Shown: positions 43,821 to 51,610 of the stretch, piece after piece | How the letters are laid out: each line of letters opens with the position of its first letter | Position numbering within the stretch: the stretch's first letter is position 1 | Origin: JANRLF01 sp033762815 | GTDB taxonomy: Bacteria > Bacteroidota > Bacteroidia > Chitinophagales > CAIOSU01 | DNA: 64,000 nucleotides | Assembly: GCA_033762815.1 (NCBI GenBank) | Contig: JANRLF010000002.1 | Location: 1 to 64,000, forward strand | Direction of reading: 5' to 3' | Program-made: the position numbers and the translations under genes | The notes under the pieces: model-generated | Told to the model about the DNA's origin: nothing | The model's database searches: none | The model's input: the letters and a program-made list of their open reading frames with translations, nothing else

Positions 43821-43930
43821 GAACTACCTGCGACATACCCTTGAACACCCTTTGAAGCACCTGCGAGATACCCTTGAAGTACCTGCGAACACCCCTTGAA
43901 CCACCTGCGAAATACCTGCGAAACAGCTTT
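43821..43930 (+). repeat. 11-bp-period array, copy 3 (9 units)
   Basis: Nine 11-bp units at 43821-43919 (GAA, with one GAC and one GAG start), then GAAACAGCTTTTTTAG. Unit order is nearly the same as in copy 1: five of nine units are identical at the same position and the others differ at one to three bases. The leader is at about 43745-43820. Confidence 0.85.
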
Positions 43931-44162
43931 TTTAGAGGCTAGCAGCAAGATGCTTCAATGAATTTGAAAATTTGATGATTGGAAAATTTGAAAATGGTTT
44001 TGCAGTCGATGCAGACGTAAATTTGAAATTTGAAATCCCCGCAATAAGCGGGGCAGGCTGAAATCGTAAATCGTTTTAGGCTCTCCGAATGAAGCAAAAA
44101 AAAACAAAAAAACACACTTTTTTTCACATAAATTATTGATAAACAGCAAATTAACCTAAACT

Positions 44163-44275
44163 GAAATACTACTGAAGTACTACTGAAGTATCACCGAAGT
44201 ACTACTGAAACTATACTGAAGTACTACTGAAACACCACTGAAGTACTACTGAAATACTACTGAAACAGCTTTTTT
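44163..44275 (+). repeat. 11-bp-period array, copy 4 (9 divergent units)
   Basis: Nine 11-bp units at 44163-44261, then GAAACAGCTTTTTTAG. Most units are GAAGTACTACT or GAAATACTACT, so the CTGC/CTT ends of the other copies are replaced throughout. Leader and tail match the other copies (CAAAAAAACACAC, TTGATAAACAGCAAATTA before; GCTTTTTTAGA after). Confidence 0.85.
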
Positions 44276-44390
44276 AGATGCTTTTAGCAAGATGCTTCAA
44301 TGAATTTGAAAATTAGGTGATTTTGTAATTTGAAAAATGGTTTTTGCATAGACCTGATACCCTGCAGCAAATAAAAGGGTGGTTATACTT

Positions 44391-44609
44391 TTACAAGTTG
44401 AACATATCCAGTAATTTGCTAATAGCATTTAAGATAAAAATGACACCAAAAAAGATGAGTGAATTTCTTTTCCACCTCCCGCCCTTAACCATCGTAGGTT
44501 TGTTAAAGGCAATAAGCAACAACCATATACCTAGTATGGAATAGATAATAATACTTTCCCATCCACCAGTATGGAGCGGACGTAAAGTAATGATAATGTA
44601 ATGTAACAT
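44391..44609 (-). CDS. Small membrane protein downstream of lgt
   Basis: A 72-residue protein with two hydrophobic helices: residues 20-36 (IIIYSILGIWLLLIAF) and 50-66 (SLIFFGVIFILNAISKLL), and a basic loop between (KGGRWKRN). It starts 6 bp after lgt on the same strand, so it is probably co-transcribed. Family unknown to me; the short length lowers confidence. Confidence 0.6.
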   Translation of the reverse strand: MLHYIIITLRPLHTGGWESIIIYSILGIWLLLIAFNKPTMVKGGRWKRNSLIFFGVIFILNAISKLLDMFNL

Positions 44610-44615
44610 GCTTTG

Positions 44616-45401
44616 TTATTTTAACTTCCCCCTAAGCGAGAGCCACCAGATAAGCAGACCTAGTGCGATAAAGGGCAATGACAGCCACTGTCCCATAGTG
44701 AACGGGCCCCACACCACGGGCATATCTTTGAAATACTCCATAAAAAACCTCACGGTATTGGCCAGTGTGAGAAACATGGCAGTGTACCTGCCGTATTGCC
44801 AGGTGGCGGGGCGTTTCAGGTAGGCCCACATCATATAGATGCCGATGAGCAGATAGCCAGCGGCTTCATACAGTTGCACAGGGTGTCGGGGCAGCATATC
44901 CACCCTGGTGAAGATAAAGGCCCAGGGCAGGTCGGCGGGCTTACCGTACAATTCGGAGTTGAAGAGGTTGCCTACCCTGATCATGGCGGCTATCAAGGGC
45001 GCGGCCAGTGCAATACGGTCGTACACCCACCAGTAGTGCAGCCGACCCCTGATGTGGCAGTACAGGTAGATGGCGATGATAACGCCCACCAGCGCCCCAT
45101 GGCTGGCCAGCCCCCCCATCCAGATGATGGGAATATGCTCTGGATGCTTGGAGTAATAGGGCCAGTCGTAGAAAAACACGTGTGCCAGCCGGGCACCTAT
45201 GATGGCCGCGGCAATGGTAACGCCGGTGATGGGAACGTCTTCGCTTTGGGGCTTATTTTCCCGCTTAAAAAACCATAGGGACAGGAAGCCACCGTACATA
45301 ACGGCCAAACCCATGAGCATGCTGTACCAGCGGTAGCCATAGATTTCCGGCGAAACGTTCCATACTACATGGAGGTACAAGCTATTGGGTAGTAGGTGCA
45401 A
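44616..45401 (-). CDS. lgt: Prolipoprotein diacylglyceryl transferase
   Basis: A 261-residue inner-membrane enzyme that adds diacylglycerol to the lipobox Cys of prolipoproteins, the first step of lipoprotein maturation. Several membrane helices are present. Family motifs are YGGFLSLW near residue 37, MGGLASHGALVGVIIA, and RVGNLFNSELYGKP (the Lgt signature), then RHPVQLYEA. The length is slightly short but complete. Several lipoprotein genes in the window would be its substrates. Confidence 0.95.
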   Translation of the reverse strand: MHLLPNSLYLHVVWNVSPEIYGYRWYSMLMGLAVMYGGFLSLWFFKRENKPQSEDVPITGVTIAAAIIGARLAHVFFYDWPYYSKHPEHIPIIWMGGLASHGALVGVIIAIYLYCHIRGRLHYWWVYDRIALAAPLIAAMIRVGNLFNSELYGKPADLPWAFIFTRVDMLPRHPVQLYEAAGYLLIGIYMMWAYLKRPATWQYGRYTAMFLTLANTVRFFMEYFKDMPVVWGPFTMGQWLSLPFIALGLLIWWLSLRGKLK

Positions 45402-45495
45402 TTGATTGATGATTTACGCCAGTCCCGGTTATTTCGGGGCATTTACGATTTATGATTTTATCTCTTAAAACAACTTTAATTAAAAATGACCACAT

Positions 45496-45861
45496 TTATT
45501 GCTTTGGCAGCTGGTTTTTCACCGCTTCCACTACTGCTTTGGCATTGCCAGCAAATACTTCATTGCCGATTTCAAAAACAGGCCGTTTCAAGAAGGTATA
45601 ATGTTCCAGCAAGAGCTTGCGGTAATCGGCTTCCGTCATGGTTTTTTCATGCCAACCCTGCGAGCGGTACAACTGCGATTTTTTGCTGAAGATAGCCTCG
45701 TAGCTGCCGGCTTTTTTTGCCAGTTCGTCTATTTGCTGGGCATCCAAAGGCTGCGATTTGATTTCCTGTTGCTCCATGTGCCCGCCAACACCCACTTCTT
45801 TCATGATGCGCCTGCAAGTATCGCAAGTGCCCAAAAAATAAACTTTCGGCTTTTTACCCAT
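45496..45861 (-). CDS. ArsC/Spx family glutaredoxin-like protein
   Basis: A 121-residue thioredoxin-fold protein of the ArsC/Spx type. The active-site motif is GTCDTCRR near residue 11, and the family end reads FLKRPVFEIGNEVFAGN (the R-P-V strand). ATG 45861 (MGKKPKVYFLG) is preferred to a TTG three codons earlier. Family members are arsenate reductases, Spx regulators or YffB-like proteins; the second Cys and the missing ArsC Arg triad make true arsenate reduction uncertain. Confidence 0.88.
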   Translation of the reverse strand: MGKKPKVYFLGTCDTCRRIMKEVGVGGHMEQQEIKSQPLDAQQIDELAKKAGSYEAIFSKKSQLYRSQGWHEKTMTEADYRKLLLEHYTFLKRPVFEIGNEVFAGNAKAVVEAVKNQLPKQ

Positions 45862-45929
45862 AAGCGGCAAGATTGTTGCACCAAAAATATGGATTATCCG
45901 TTTCCTAATATTATATTGAATGTTGCCAT

Positions 45930-46241
45930 ATGAAAAAGATTTTCGCCCTTGCCTTCTTGGTATTTGCCTTGGCCACTATAGCCAGCGCGCAAAATAGCGG
46001 TATGCCTGAAAAGGCACCGCACCAGATTTTTATGAACGACACTATCCGCTCGGTACAGAAAGTGGTGTATGCCGATGACAGCACCGCCATCCGTTACCGC
46101 CTTTCAGACGACGGAACAGCTATCTACCTCATGGACTATGATGGTAAACGGTCAGTAAAGGTATATTTTACTGATAAGACTGGCCTGCCGACTGACGTTT
46201 CAAAGCCACATTGCCACATACACGACCGTATCGAACTCTAG
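45930..46241 (+). CDS. Small secreted protein of unknown function
   Basis: A 103-residue protein with a signal peptide (KIFALAFLVFALATIASAQ). The mature part of ~80 residues is mixed beta (IRSVQKVVYADDSTAIRYRL, GTAIYLMDYDGKRSVKVYFT) and ends in a His/Cys-bearing segment KPHCHIHDRIEL, which could bind a metal. No family recognised. It lies between a divergent ArsC-like gene and the alkaline phosphatase gene 80 bp away. Confidence 0.72.
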   Translation: MKKIFALAFLVFALATIASAQNSGMPEKAPHQIFMNDTIRSVQKVVYADDSTAIRYRLSDDGTAIYLMDYDGKRSVKVYFTDKTGLPTDVSKPHCHIHDRIEL

Positions 46242-46321
46242 TGTTAAGGCAATGTTTTTTGTATTCCTAGACTGACGTGTTTTTAGTTGGATAAGCTATT
46301 TTAGTGGGCAAAATCTCATTT

Positions 46322-47401
46322 ATGTTCCTTCGCATTTTATTACTGTGGGCCAGTTGTTTTTCCCTGGCTGCGCATGCCAATCCCGATAGTACTACAGTGG
46401 CTTATACCAAGCCCAAAAATATCATATTGATGATAGGCGACGGCATGGGCCTTACCCAAGTAAGCGCTGCCATAGTAAGTACGGCTACCCCCTTGGCCTT
46501 TGAGCGTTTCAAGCATATCGGTTTCATTAAAACCCGTTCCGGGAACAAGTTGATTACTGATTCCGCTGCTGGGGCCACTGCCTTTGCCTGTGGTGTAAAA
46601 ACTTACAACGGTGCCATTGGAGTAGGGCTGGACACATTGCCAAAAGAAACCATAATGGAAACGGCCAAAAAGAAGGGTTTATCAACTGGCCTGTTAGTTA
46701 CTTGCACCATTACCCATGCTACGCCTGCCTGCTTTTACGCACACGTAAAAACCCGTGCCGATGACGAATCTATTGCTAGTGACCTGCTAAAAGCAGACGT
46801 GGATATTTTCGTTGGCGGTGGCCAGCCATACTTTGAGCAAAGAAAGGACGGCCGTAACCTGATGAGGGAGTTCGATAAAATAGGCTACACCATCACTACC
46901 AGTTTGGATGCTTTGATACAGTCCGATGCCAAAAAGCTGGGCATGATTTACCCTGATACCAACTTGCCGAGCATGCTAAAGGGCAGGGGAGATTACTTGC
47001 CAAAAGCTGTAGAACCTGTTATCAGCCGCCTATCTGATAACAAGAAAGGATTCTTTTTGATGATTGAGGGCTCTCAAATCGACTGGGGCGGCCATGCCAA
47101 CAATAGTGATTACATTATTACCGAAGTACTGGATTTTGACAAGGCCATTGCCAAGGTCCTTGACTTTGCGGAAAAAGACGGCAATACTTTGGTGGTAGTT
47201 ACCGCCGACCATGAAACGGGGGGGTATGCGATAGATGCGGAAGATAAAAACCCTAACCAATTGAAAGGGATTTTTAGCACAGGTCATCATACCGGTACCT
47301 TGGTGCCCGTGTATGCCTTTGGCCCAGGAGCAGAGCTGTTCCAAGGCATTTACGACAACACGGACATTTACAAGAAAATGATGGAGTTGATGGGTTGGTA
47401 G
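46322..47401 (+). CDS. Alkaline phosphatase
   Basis: A 359-residue secreted enzyme that releases phosphate from monoesters, start ATG 46322 (MFLRILLLWASCFSLAAHA) giving the signal peptide. The catalytic-metal and nucleophile region is complete: MIGDGMGLTQ, TDSAAGATAFACG (nucleophile Ser), THATPACFYAH, EGSQIDWGGHANN, TADHETGGYA and STGHHTGTLVPV. At this length it lacks the large insertions of the E. coli type (471 residues). It should act in the periplasm or outside. Confidence 0.95.
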   Translation: MFLRILLLWASCFSLAAHANPDSTTVAYTKPKNIILMIGDGMGLTQVSAAIVSTATPLAFERFKHIGFIKTRSGNKLITDSAAGATAFACGVKTYNGAIGVGLDTLPKETIMETAKKKGLSTGLLVTCTITHATPACFYAHVKTRADDESIASDLLKADVDIFVGGGQPYFEQRKDGRNLMREFDKIGYTITTSLDALIQSDAKKLGMIYPDTNLPSMLKGRGDYLPKAVEPVISRLSDNKKGFFLMIEGSQIDWGGHANNSDYIITEVLDFDKAIAKVLDFAEKDGNTLVVVTADHETGGYAIDAEDKNPNQLKGIFSTGHHTGTLVPVYAFGPGAELFQGIYDNTDIYKKMMELMGW

Positions 47402-47527
47402 CCATACCCACGGCTATCCACTTAAAGCGGTTCAATATACTTTGCAAAGACGAATGTTAAGAACCTTTTCGTATTAACATTTTGTGGAATCAGTGAAGGT
47501 TTTTTATTTTAGGCAAAAGCTTTATAT

Positions 47528-49243
47528 ATGCGGTGCTTGTATTTACTGTTGATAGTGCTACTGGTTGCCAGTTGCAGGAAAGATGAAGGTAATACTAGTG
47601 ATGGTGATGTGGCAACACTAGTTGCTACACTTGAAACAGCCGATAGTTTGTTCTTGTCCTATATGCGCAATGGTACTGCTTTACAACAATCTTTGCAACG
47701 TACGGCTGATTGGGCCGCTGCACAACCAGAAGTAGAAAATGCCGAAACTTATGATAGCATCTTTGTGGTTATCACCATGAAATCGGGGCTGCAAACCAGT
47801 ATTGCCTATTATGAGACCGATGCTGACGGCAAGAGCATCTTTCGTGGCGGCGGCCGCGGCTCCTTGGCTCCTTTAATTGCTACTGGCGGCGATTGTAGCA
47901 ATAGAATGGAGAATAAAAAGGTGCTACTGTACATGCCGGAATTTTCCAATTTCTATAAACAAGCGCAGCTAGATACGCTATTGAGCCGTTTTCAGGGCAA
48001 TGAGCAACAGTTTGATGTCACTGTGTTGAAAGATGCACAGTGTACACCGCAGCTAATAGAGACTTTTGGCAATTATGGTTTGGTAATATTGGACACGCAT
48101 GGAAAGCCCGATGGGTTTTTGTCGGGTATTAAACTGGATTTTACTGGCGCCCGAACTGAGAACGAAGTGAAACAAAAGCTTGACCAAGCTTTGGGCAATG
48201 GCGGTTATGATAAGGTAAAGAACGGGTTTTTAGAGCTAGGCTTTGCGCATGGCCCTTTTGACCTTACACAGGCAGGCGCATTTAATAGCGTCGTGTGGGT
48301 TCATGGTTCTTATGTAAAATCATTGCCGCCCATGCCGGGTACCATCATTTTTGGGAACATGTGCTATAGTGGCTGGACATATGCAGAGAATATCCGTTTT
48401 GGCCGTCATCTGCCCCCAGCCATAGGCGAAGCTTTCACCAGCCGCCAGTTGGTTTCCTATTACGGATATGCGTATGACGATGGTACCAGCAGGAAAGTAA
48501 AGAACACTTTCGCCATTATAATGGAAGATTCATTGGTGAAAGCCCTTGTCCGTGATCAAGACAGTACTGGTGTGGCGCACCTAAGCAATAATATGGATGA
48601 GGTCATAGAGCCTGGAAACTCTACTCGACCACTTTACTTTAAGCAATATTTGAACGTGAACTGGTGCTTTGGATGCGGGGCAGGCAATATTACTGACCCC
48701 CGAGATGGGCAAACTTATCGGACCACCTGCATAGGCGATGAAATTTGGATGGCAGAGAATTTAAGATACAATGCCCCGGGCAGCCAATGCTATGGGGGTG
48801 ATGTTGCCAACTGCGATACTTACGGGCGCATGTACACTTGGGACCAAGCCATGGCAGGGGCTGCTTCTAGTAATTTGGTGCCCAGTGGGGTGCAGGGTGT
48901 TTGCCCCACAGGCTGGCACATACCAAGCTATGCGGAATGGAACCAAACAATTGTAACTAACCAGTTGTATGCAGCCGACATAAGGGCCAATTCACCATTA
49001 TGGATCAACCCTACTGTACCTGCCAATGACCGTACCGGCTTTTCTGCACTGCCAGGAGGTGGTTTCGATACTTTTAATGGATATGAAATGATCGGTACGC
49101 TGGCTGCCTGGTGGACCACTGACCAAAATATTCCTGGCACTGGTGCGCCTATAGTAAAGGTTGAAGCAGCCGATAGTAGCGTATCCGCTACCAGTCGTGA
49201 TAAAACAGACGCTTATTACATTAGGTGTGTGAAGAACAAGTAA
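47528..49243 (+). CDS. Lipoprotein with caspase-like (clan CD) domain and FISUMP domain
   Basis: A 571-residue surface lipoprotein; the lipobox VASC puts the lipid on Cys16. The middle domain looks like a clan CD cysteine peptidase: a hydrophobic strand, LVILDTHGK with His191-Gly, then GTIIFGNMCYSGW with Cys279, and a later SYYGYAYDDGT like the CHAT/gingipain end. The C-terminal ~180 residues (from ~388) are a FISUMP domain (GDEIWMAENLRY, GRMYTWDQAM, CPTGWHIPSYAEW, RCVKNK). The His/Cys dyad is inferred from position and was not aligned. Such a fusion is unusual to me. Confidence 0.78.
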   Translation: MRCLYLLLIVLLVASCRKDEGNTSDGDVATLVATLETADSLFLSYMRNGTALQQSLQRTADWAAAQPEVENAETYDSIFVVITMKSGLQTSIAYYETDADGKSIFRGGGRGSLAPLIATGGDCSNRMENKKVLLYMPEFSNFYKQAQLDTLLSRFQGNEQQFDVTVLKDAQCTPQLIETFGNYGLVILDTHGKPDGFLSGIKLDFTGARTENEVKQKLDQALGNGGYDKVKNGFLELGFAHGPFDLTQAGAFNSVVWVHGSYVKSLPPMPGTIIFGNMCYSGWTYAENIRFGRHLPPAIGEAFTSRQLVSYYGYAYDDGTSRKVKNTFAIIMEDSLVKALVRDQDSTGVAHLSNNMDEVIEPGNSTRPLYFKQYLNVNWCFGCGAGNITDPRDGQTYRTTCIGDEIWMAENLRYNAPGSQCYGGDVANCDTYGRMYTWDQAMAGAASSNLVPSGVQGVCPTGWHIPSYAEWNQTIVTNQLYAADIRANSPLWINPTVPANDRTGFSALPGGGFDTFNGYEMIGTLAAWWTTDQNIPGTGAPIVKVEAADSSVSATSRDKTDAYYIRCVKNK

Positions 49244-49330
49244 ACCGTTTAATAATTTTTGATTTTTCTTTTTCCCATTTGCATAGATGGCTAACATTAT
49301 CTAGCTTTTGCGCATAATTAAAACTTAGAT

Positions 49331-50542
49331 ATGCGGAAATACTTTTTGCTTGTGCTACCGATATGGTTTGCCTCTTGCGGTGGCGGACACACTGCTCCAA
49401 CAGTAAATTGGATAAAGCCCGGACCTGACGACCAGAAAACGGTCCAATCGGCCCTGATGAGCGTGAAACCAGGCGATACCCTGTATTTCGATGAGGGTGT
49501 TTTCCATTTTACAGCGGGCCTTTCGCTTTCGGATATTGATAGTGTAACCTTGAAGGGAAAGGGGATGGACAAGACTATCTTTTCCTTTAAAGAACAAACA
49601 ACTGGTGCCGAAGGCCTGAAAGTAGTGGCCAACCATTTTGCCATTGAAGATATGGCAATTGAGGACCCTAAAGGCGATGGCATTAAAGTACAAAATGCTG
49701 ATGGGGTGGTTTTCCGCCGACTGAGGGTAGAGTGGACCGGCAAGGCAGACAGCTCCAATGGAGCATATGGGCTTTATCCCGTATCTAGCCGCAACATATT
49801 GATGGAGGAGTGTGTGGCCATAGGCGCATCTGACGCTGGAGTATATGTAGGCCAAAGCGAGAATGCCATTGTAAGACGCAACCGGGTGGAACGCAATGTG
49901 GCAGGGATTGAGATTGAGAATACCATCAATGCCGACTGTTACGAAAACACAGTGACCAACAATACTGCTGGCATCCTTATTTTCGACTTACCTGGTCTGC
50001 CAAAGAAGAACGGGCGTAACATGCGCATCTATAATAATCAGGTACTGAACAACAACCACCCCAATTTTTCTAGCATGGGCATTTCGGTATCTATGGTCCC
50101 ATCTGGCGTGGGTTTATTATTTATGGCCTGTCAAGACGTTGAGGCATTTGGTAACCGTGTAATAGACAATTATTCTATTGGCACTGCTATATTCAATCTC
50201 GACCAGATGGGGCGTGTTAGCAAGGATAGCCTTTACGACAAATATCCCGCAGGTATTTATCTGCACGACAATATTTACGAGCGTAAAATGAGCGTGCCCG
50301 ATACCACCCGTGCCTTCGGAAAGATGGTGTACCAAATGTTTGGCAATGAGCCGCCCATTGTCTTCTTCGATGGTTTCCAAAATCCTGCATTGTTGGTAAA
50401 TGGCAAAATTCCAGATAGCAAACGCATATGCCTTCGCAACAATACAGGTGCTACTTTTTACAACATGGCCACCAAGTCAACTGACGTAAGCCAGCATGAC
50501 TGTTCGTTATCTCCGCTTGCTGAAACAAAAGTAGCTTTATAG
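49331..50542 (+). CDS. Parallel beta-helix lipoprotein
   Basis: A 403-residue lipoprotein (lipobox FASC, Cys16). A right-handed beta-helix fills most of it, with pectate-lyase-like coils: VKPGDTLYFDEGVFHF near the start, then repeats of N-x-I-V-R-R-N-R-V, G-I-E-I-E-N-T and AGILIFDL. Typical of periplasmic or surface carbohydrate-active or copper-binding (NosD-like) proteins; no catalytic motif is visible. Gene orientation and spacing (87 bp) suggest it may follow the caspase-like lipoprotein in one transcript. Confidence 0.85.
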   Translation: MRKYFLLVLPIWFASCGGGHTAPTVNWIKPGPDDQKTVQSALMSVKPGDTLYFDEGVFHFTAGLSLSDIDSVTLKGKGMDKTIFSFKEQTTGAEGLKVVANHFAIEDMAIEDPKGDGIKVQNADGVVFRRLRVEWTGKADSSNGAYGLYPVSSRNILMEECVAIGASDAGVYVGQSENAIVRRNRVERNVAGIEIENTINADCYENTVTNNTAGILIFDLPGLPKKNGRNMRIYNNQVLNNNHPNFSSMGISVSMVPSGVGLLFMACQDVEAFGNRVIDNYSIGTAIFNLDQMGRVSKDSLYDKYPAGIYLHDNIYERKMSVPDTTRAFGKMVYQMFGNEPPIVFFDGFQNPALLVNGKIPDSKRICLRNNTGATFYNMATKSTDVSQHDCSLSPLAETKVAL

Positions 50543-50579
50543 AATAAGGATTAGCACAATTGTTTGCGTGGCGAAAAAC

Positions 50580-51050
50580 TCAATTCAATATGATGATGGA
50601 GGTATTCAACACGGTGGCGAAACTCACCCATAAAACGTAAGGGATAAGCAAGTAGGCGGCTCTTGAATCGATGGGCTTGAAACGTACCATGGTAAGCACA
50701 ATTAAGGCCAACATTAACACTATATCTATCAAAGCTGCTGTTGGGCTCTGTAAGCTAAAAAAGATGATGGACCATAAGCCATTAAGCAAAAGCTGAACAG
50801 CAAAGATTCCTAGTGCTTTTCGCACCTCGGCTTTATGCCAGCCAGCATTCCAAACCAAACCGGCTGCAATGCCCATCAGAATGTATAGGATAGTCCATGC
50901 AGGGCCAAACACCCAATTGGGCGGATTGAAGCTAGGCTTGTTAAGGGTATTGTACCAGCCTTCGATAGCACCGCTGGTAGCAAAGCCAGAAAGGCCTCCA
51001 ACTGACAAGCAAACTGCTACGGCTATGATAATTTTCCAGATAGGACGCAT
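50580..51050 (-). CDS. TspO/MBR family protein
   Basis: A 156-residue membrane protein of the TspO/translocator family, start ATG 51050 (MRPIWKIIIAVAVCLSVGGLSG). Five helices fit the length. Signature residues are GWYNTLNKPSFNPPNWVFGPAWTILY and LNGLWSIIFF. Family members bind porphyrins or cholesterol-like ligands and act in stress or regulation of pigment metabolism; the physiological role here is unknown. Confidence 0.95.
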   Translation of the reverse strand: MRPIWKIIIAVAVCLSVGGLSGFATSGAIEGWYNTLNKPSFNPPNWVFGPAWTILYILMGIAAGLVWNAGWHKAEVRKALGIFAVQLLLNGLWSIIFFSLQSPTAALIDIVLMLALIVLTMVRFKPIDSRAAYLLIPYVLWVSFATVLNTSIIILN

Positions 51051-51610
51051 ATATAGCAAATTATTGAATGGCAATCTATGCAAAAATTGTGCAAACAATT
51101 GCTCGCGAAAGGTGCTCTTTTGATGAAAGGATGACAAGACATTAGCGAGAAATAAATATTAGTGCAATTGTGCAGAAAATCCTTTGAAAAATTACCCTAA
51201 ATAATTACCTTCATTACTGAGAAAAACGTTCTTTAAAATATCAATGCCTTCGGGTATTGGCCCACGCGGGGGATTGTACAATGTTTGAAAAACCTAACAT
51301 TTCAACCAAACCGGGACAAACTCGTGAATGAAAAGGCGGGCCCAGGCCTTGGCTAGTCCAAGGTTTCCCTTCGGGGACGGACTGGGATTACTGACCATTT
51401 GCGGATCCCAAATCCTGTATTTTCGAGGTTTTCTTCGAAAACAGCACTTATCCTTTGCGTGGGTTATTTTTTTGTCCTCCATTGTTCCGAAAATTCCCTA
51501 GAGATTCCTATCTTCCCCCTTTCTTAAGAAATAGGCTATTTTTAATAATGACTTCACTTTATAGATTGAATCTTTTTTTATTTTCGAGCCTTCAGAACAT
51601 TTGCTTTAGC
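51051..51610. other. Intergenic region between divergent genes
   Basis: 560 bp between TspO (minus) and the collagen-like gene (plus). It is likely to hold both promoters. I see a perfect hairpin CCTTGG/CCAAGG around 51352-51368 and no convincing gene; a 62-codon minus-strand frame at 51294-51482 has no coding character. Confidence 0.6.

Larger units (their letters stand above)
43279..44390. other. 1.1-kb gene-free repeat region
   Basis: No supported gene. It contains a partial two-hairpin repeat, an AT-rich segment at 43569-43694 nearly the same as 490-613, two 11-bp-period arrays in tandem 342 bp apart with shared flanks, and a CCCCGC/GCGGGG hairpin followed by CAGGC (44036-44056). Open frames on the minus strand here run through the arrays and are not real genes. 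Confidence 0.75.

Noticed and set aside
45496..45861. True arsenate reductase
   Set aside because: The fold and first Cys region match ArsC/Spx proteins, but the residues specific for arsenate are not convincing, and no arsenic genes adjoin.
51294..51482. 62-codon minus-strand frame in the intergenic region
   Set aside because: Composition is non-coding and it overlaps the hairpin region.
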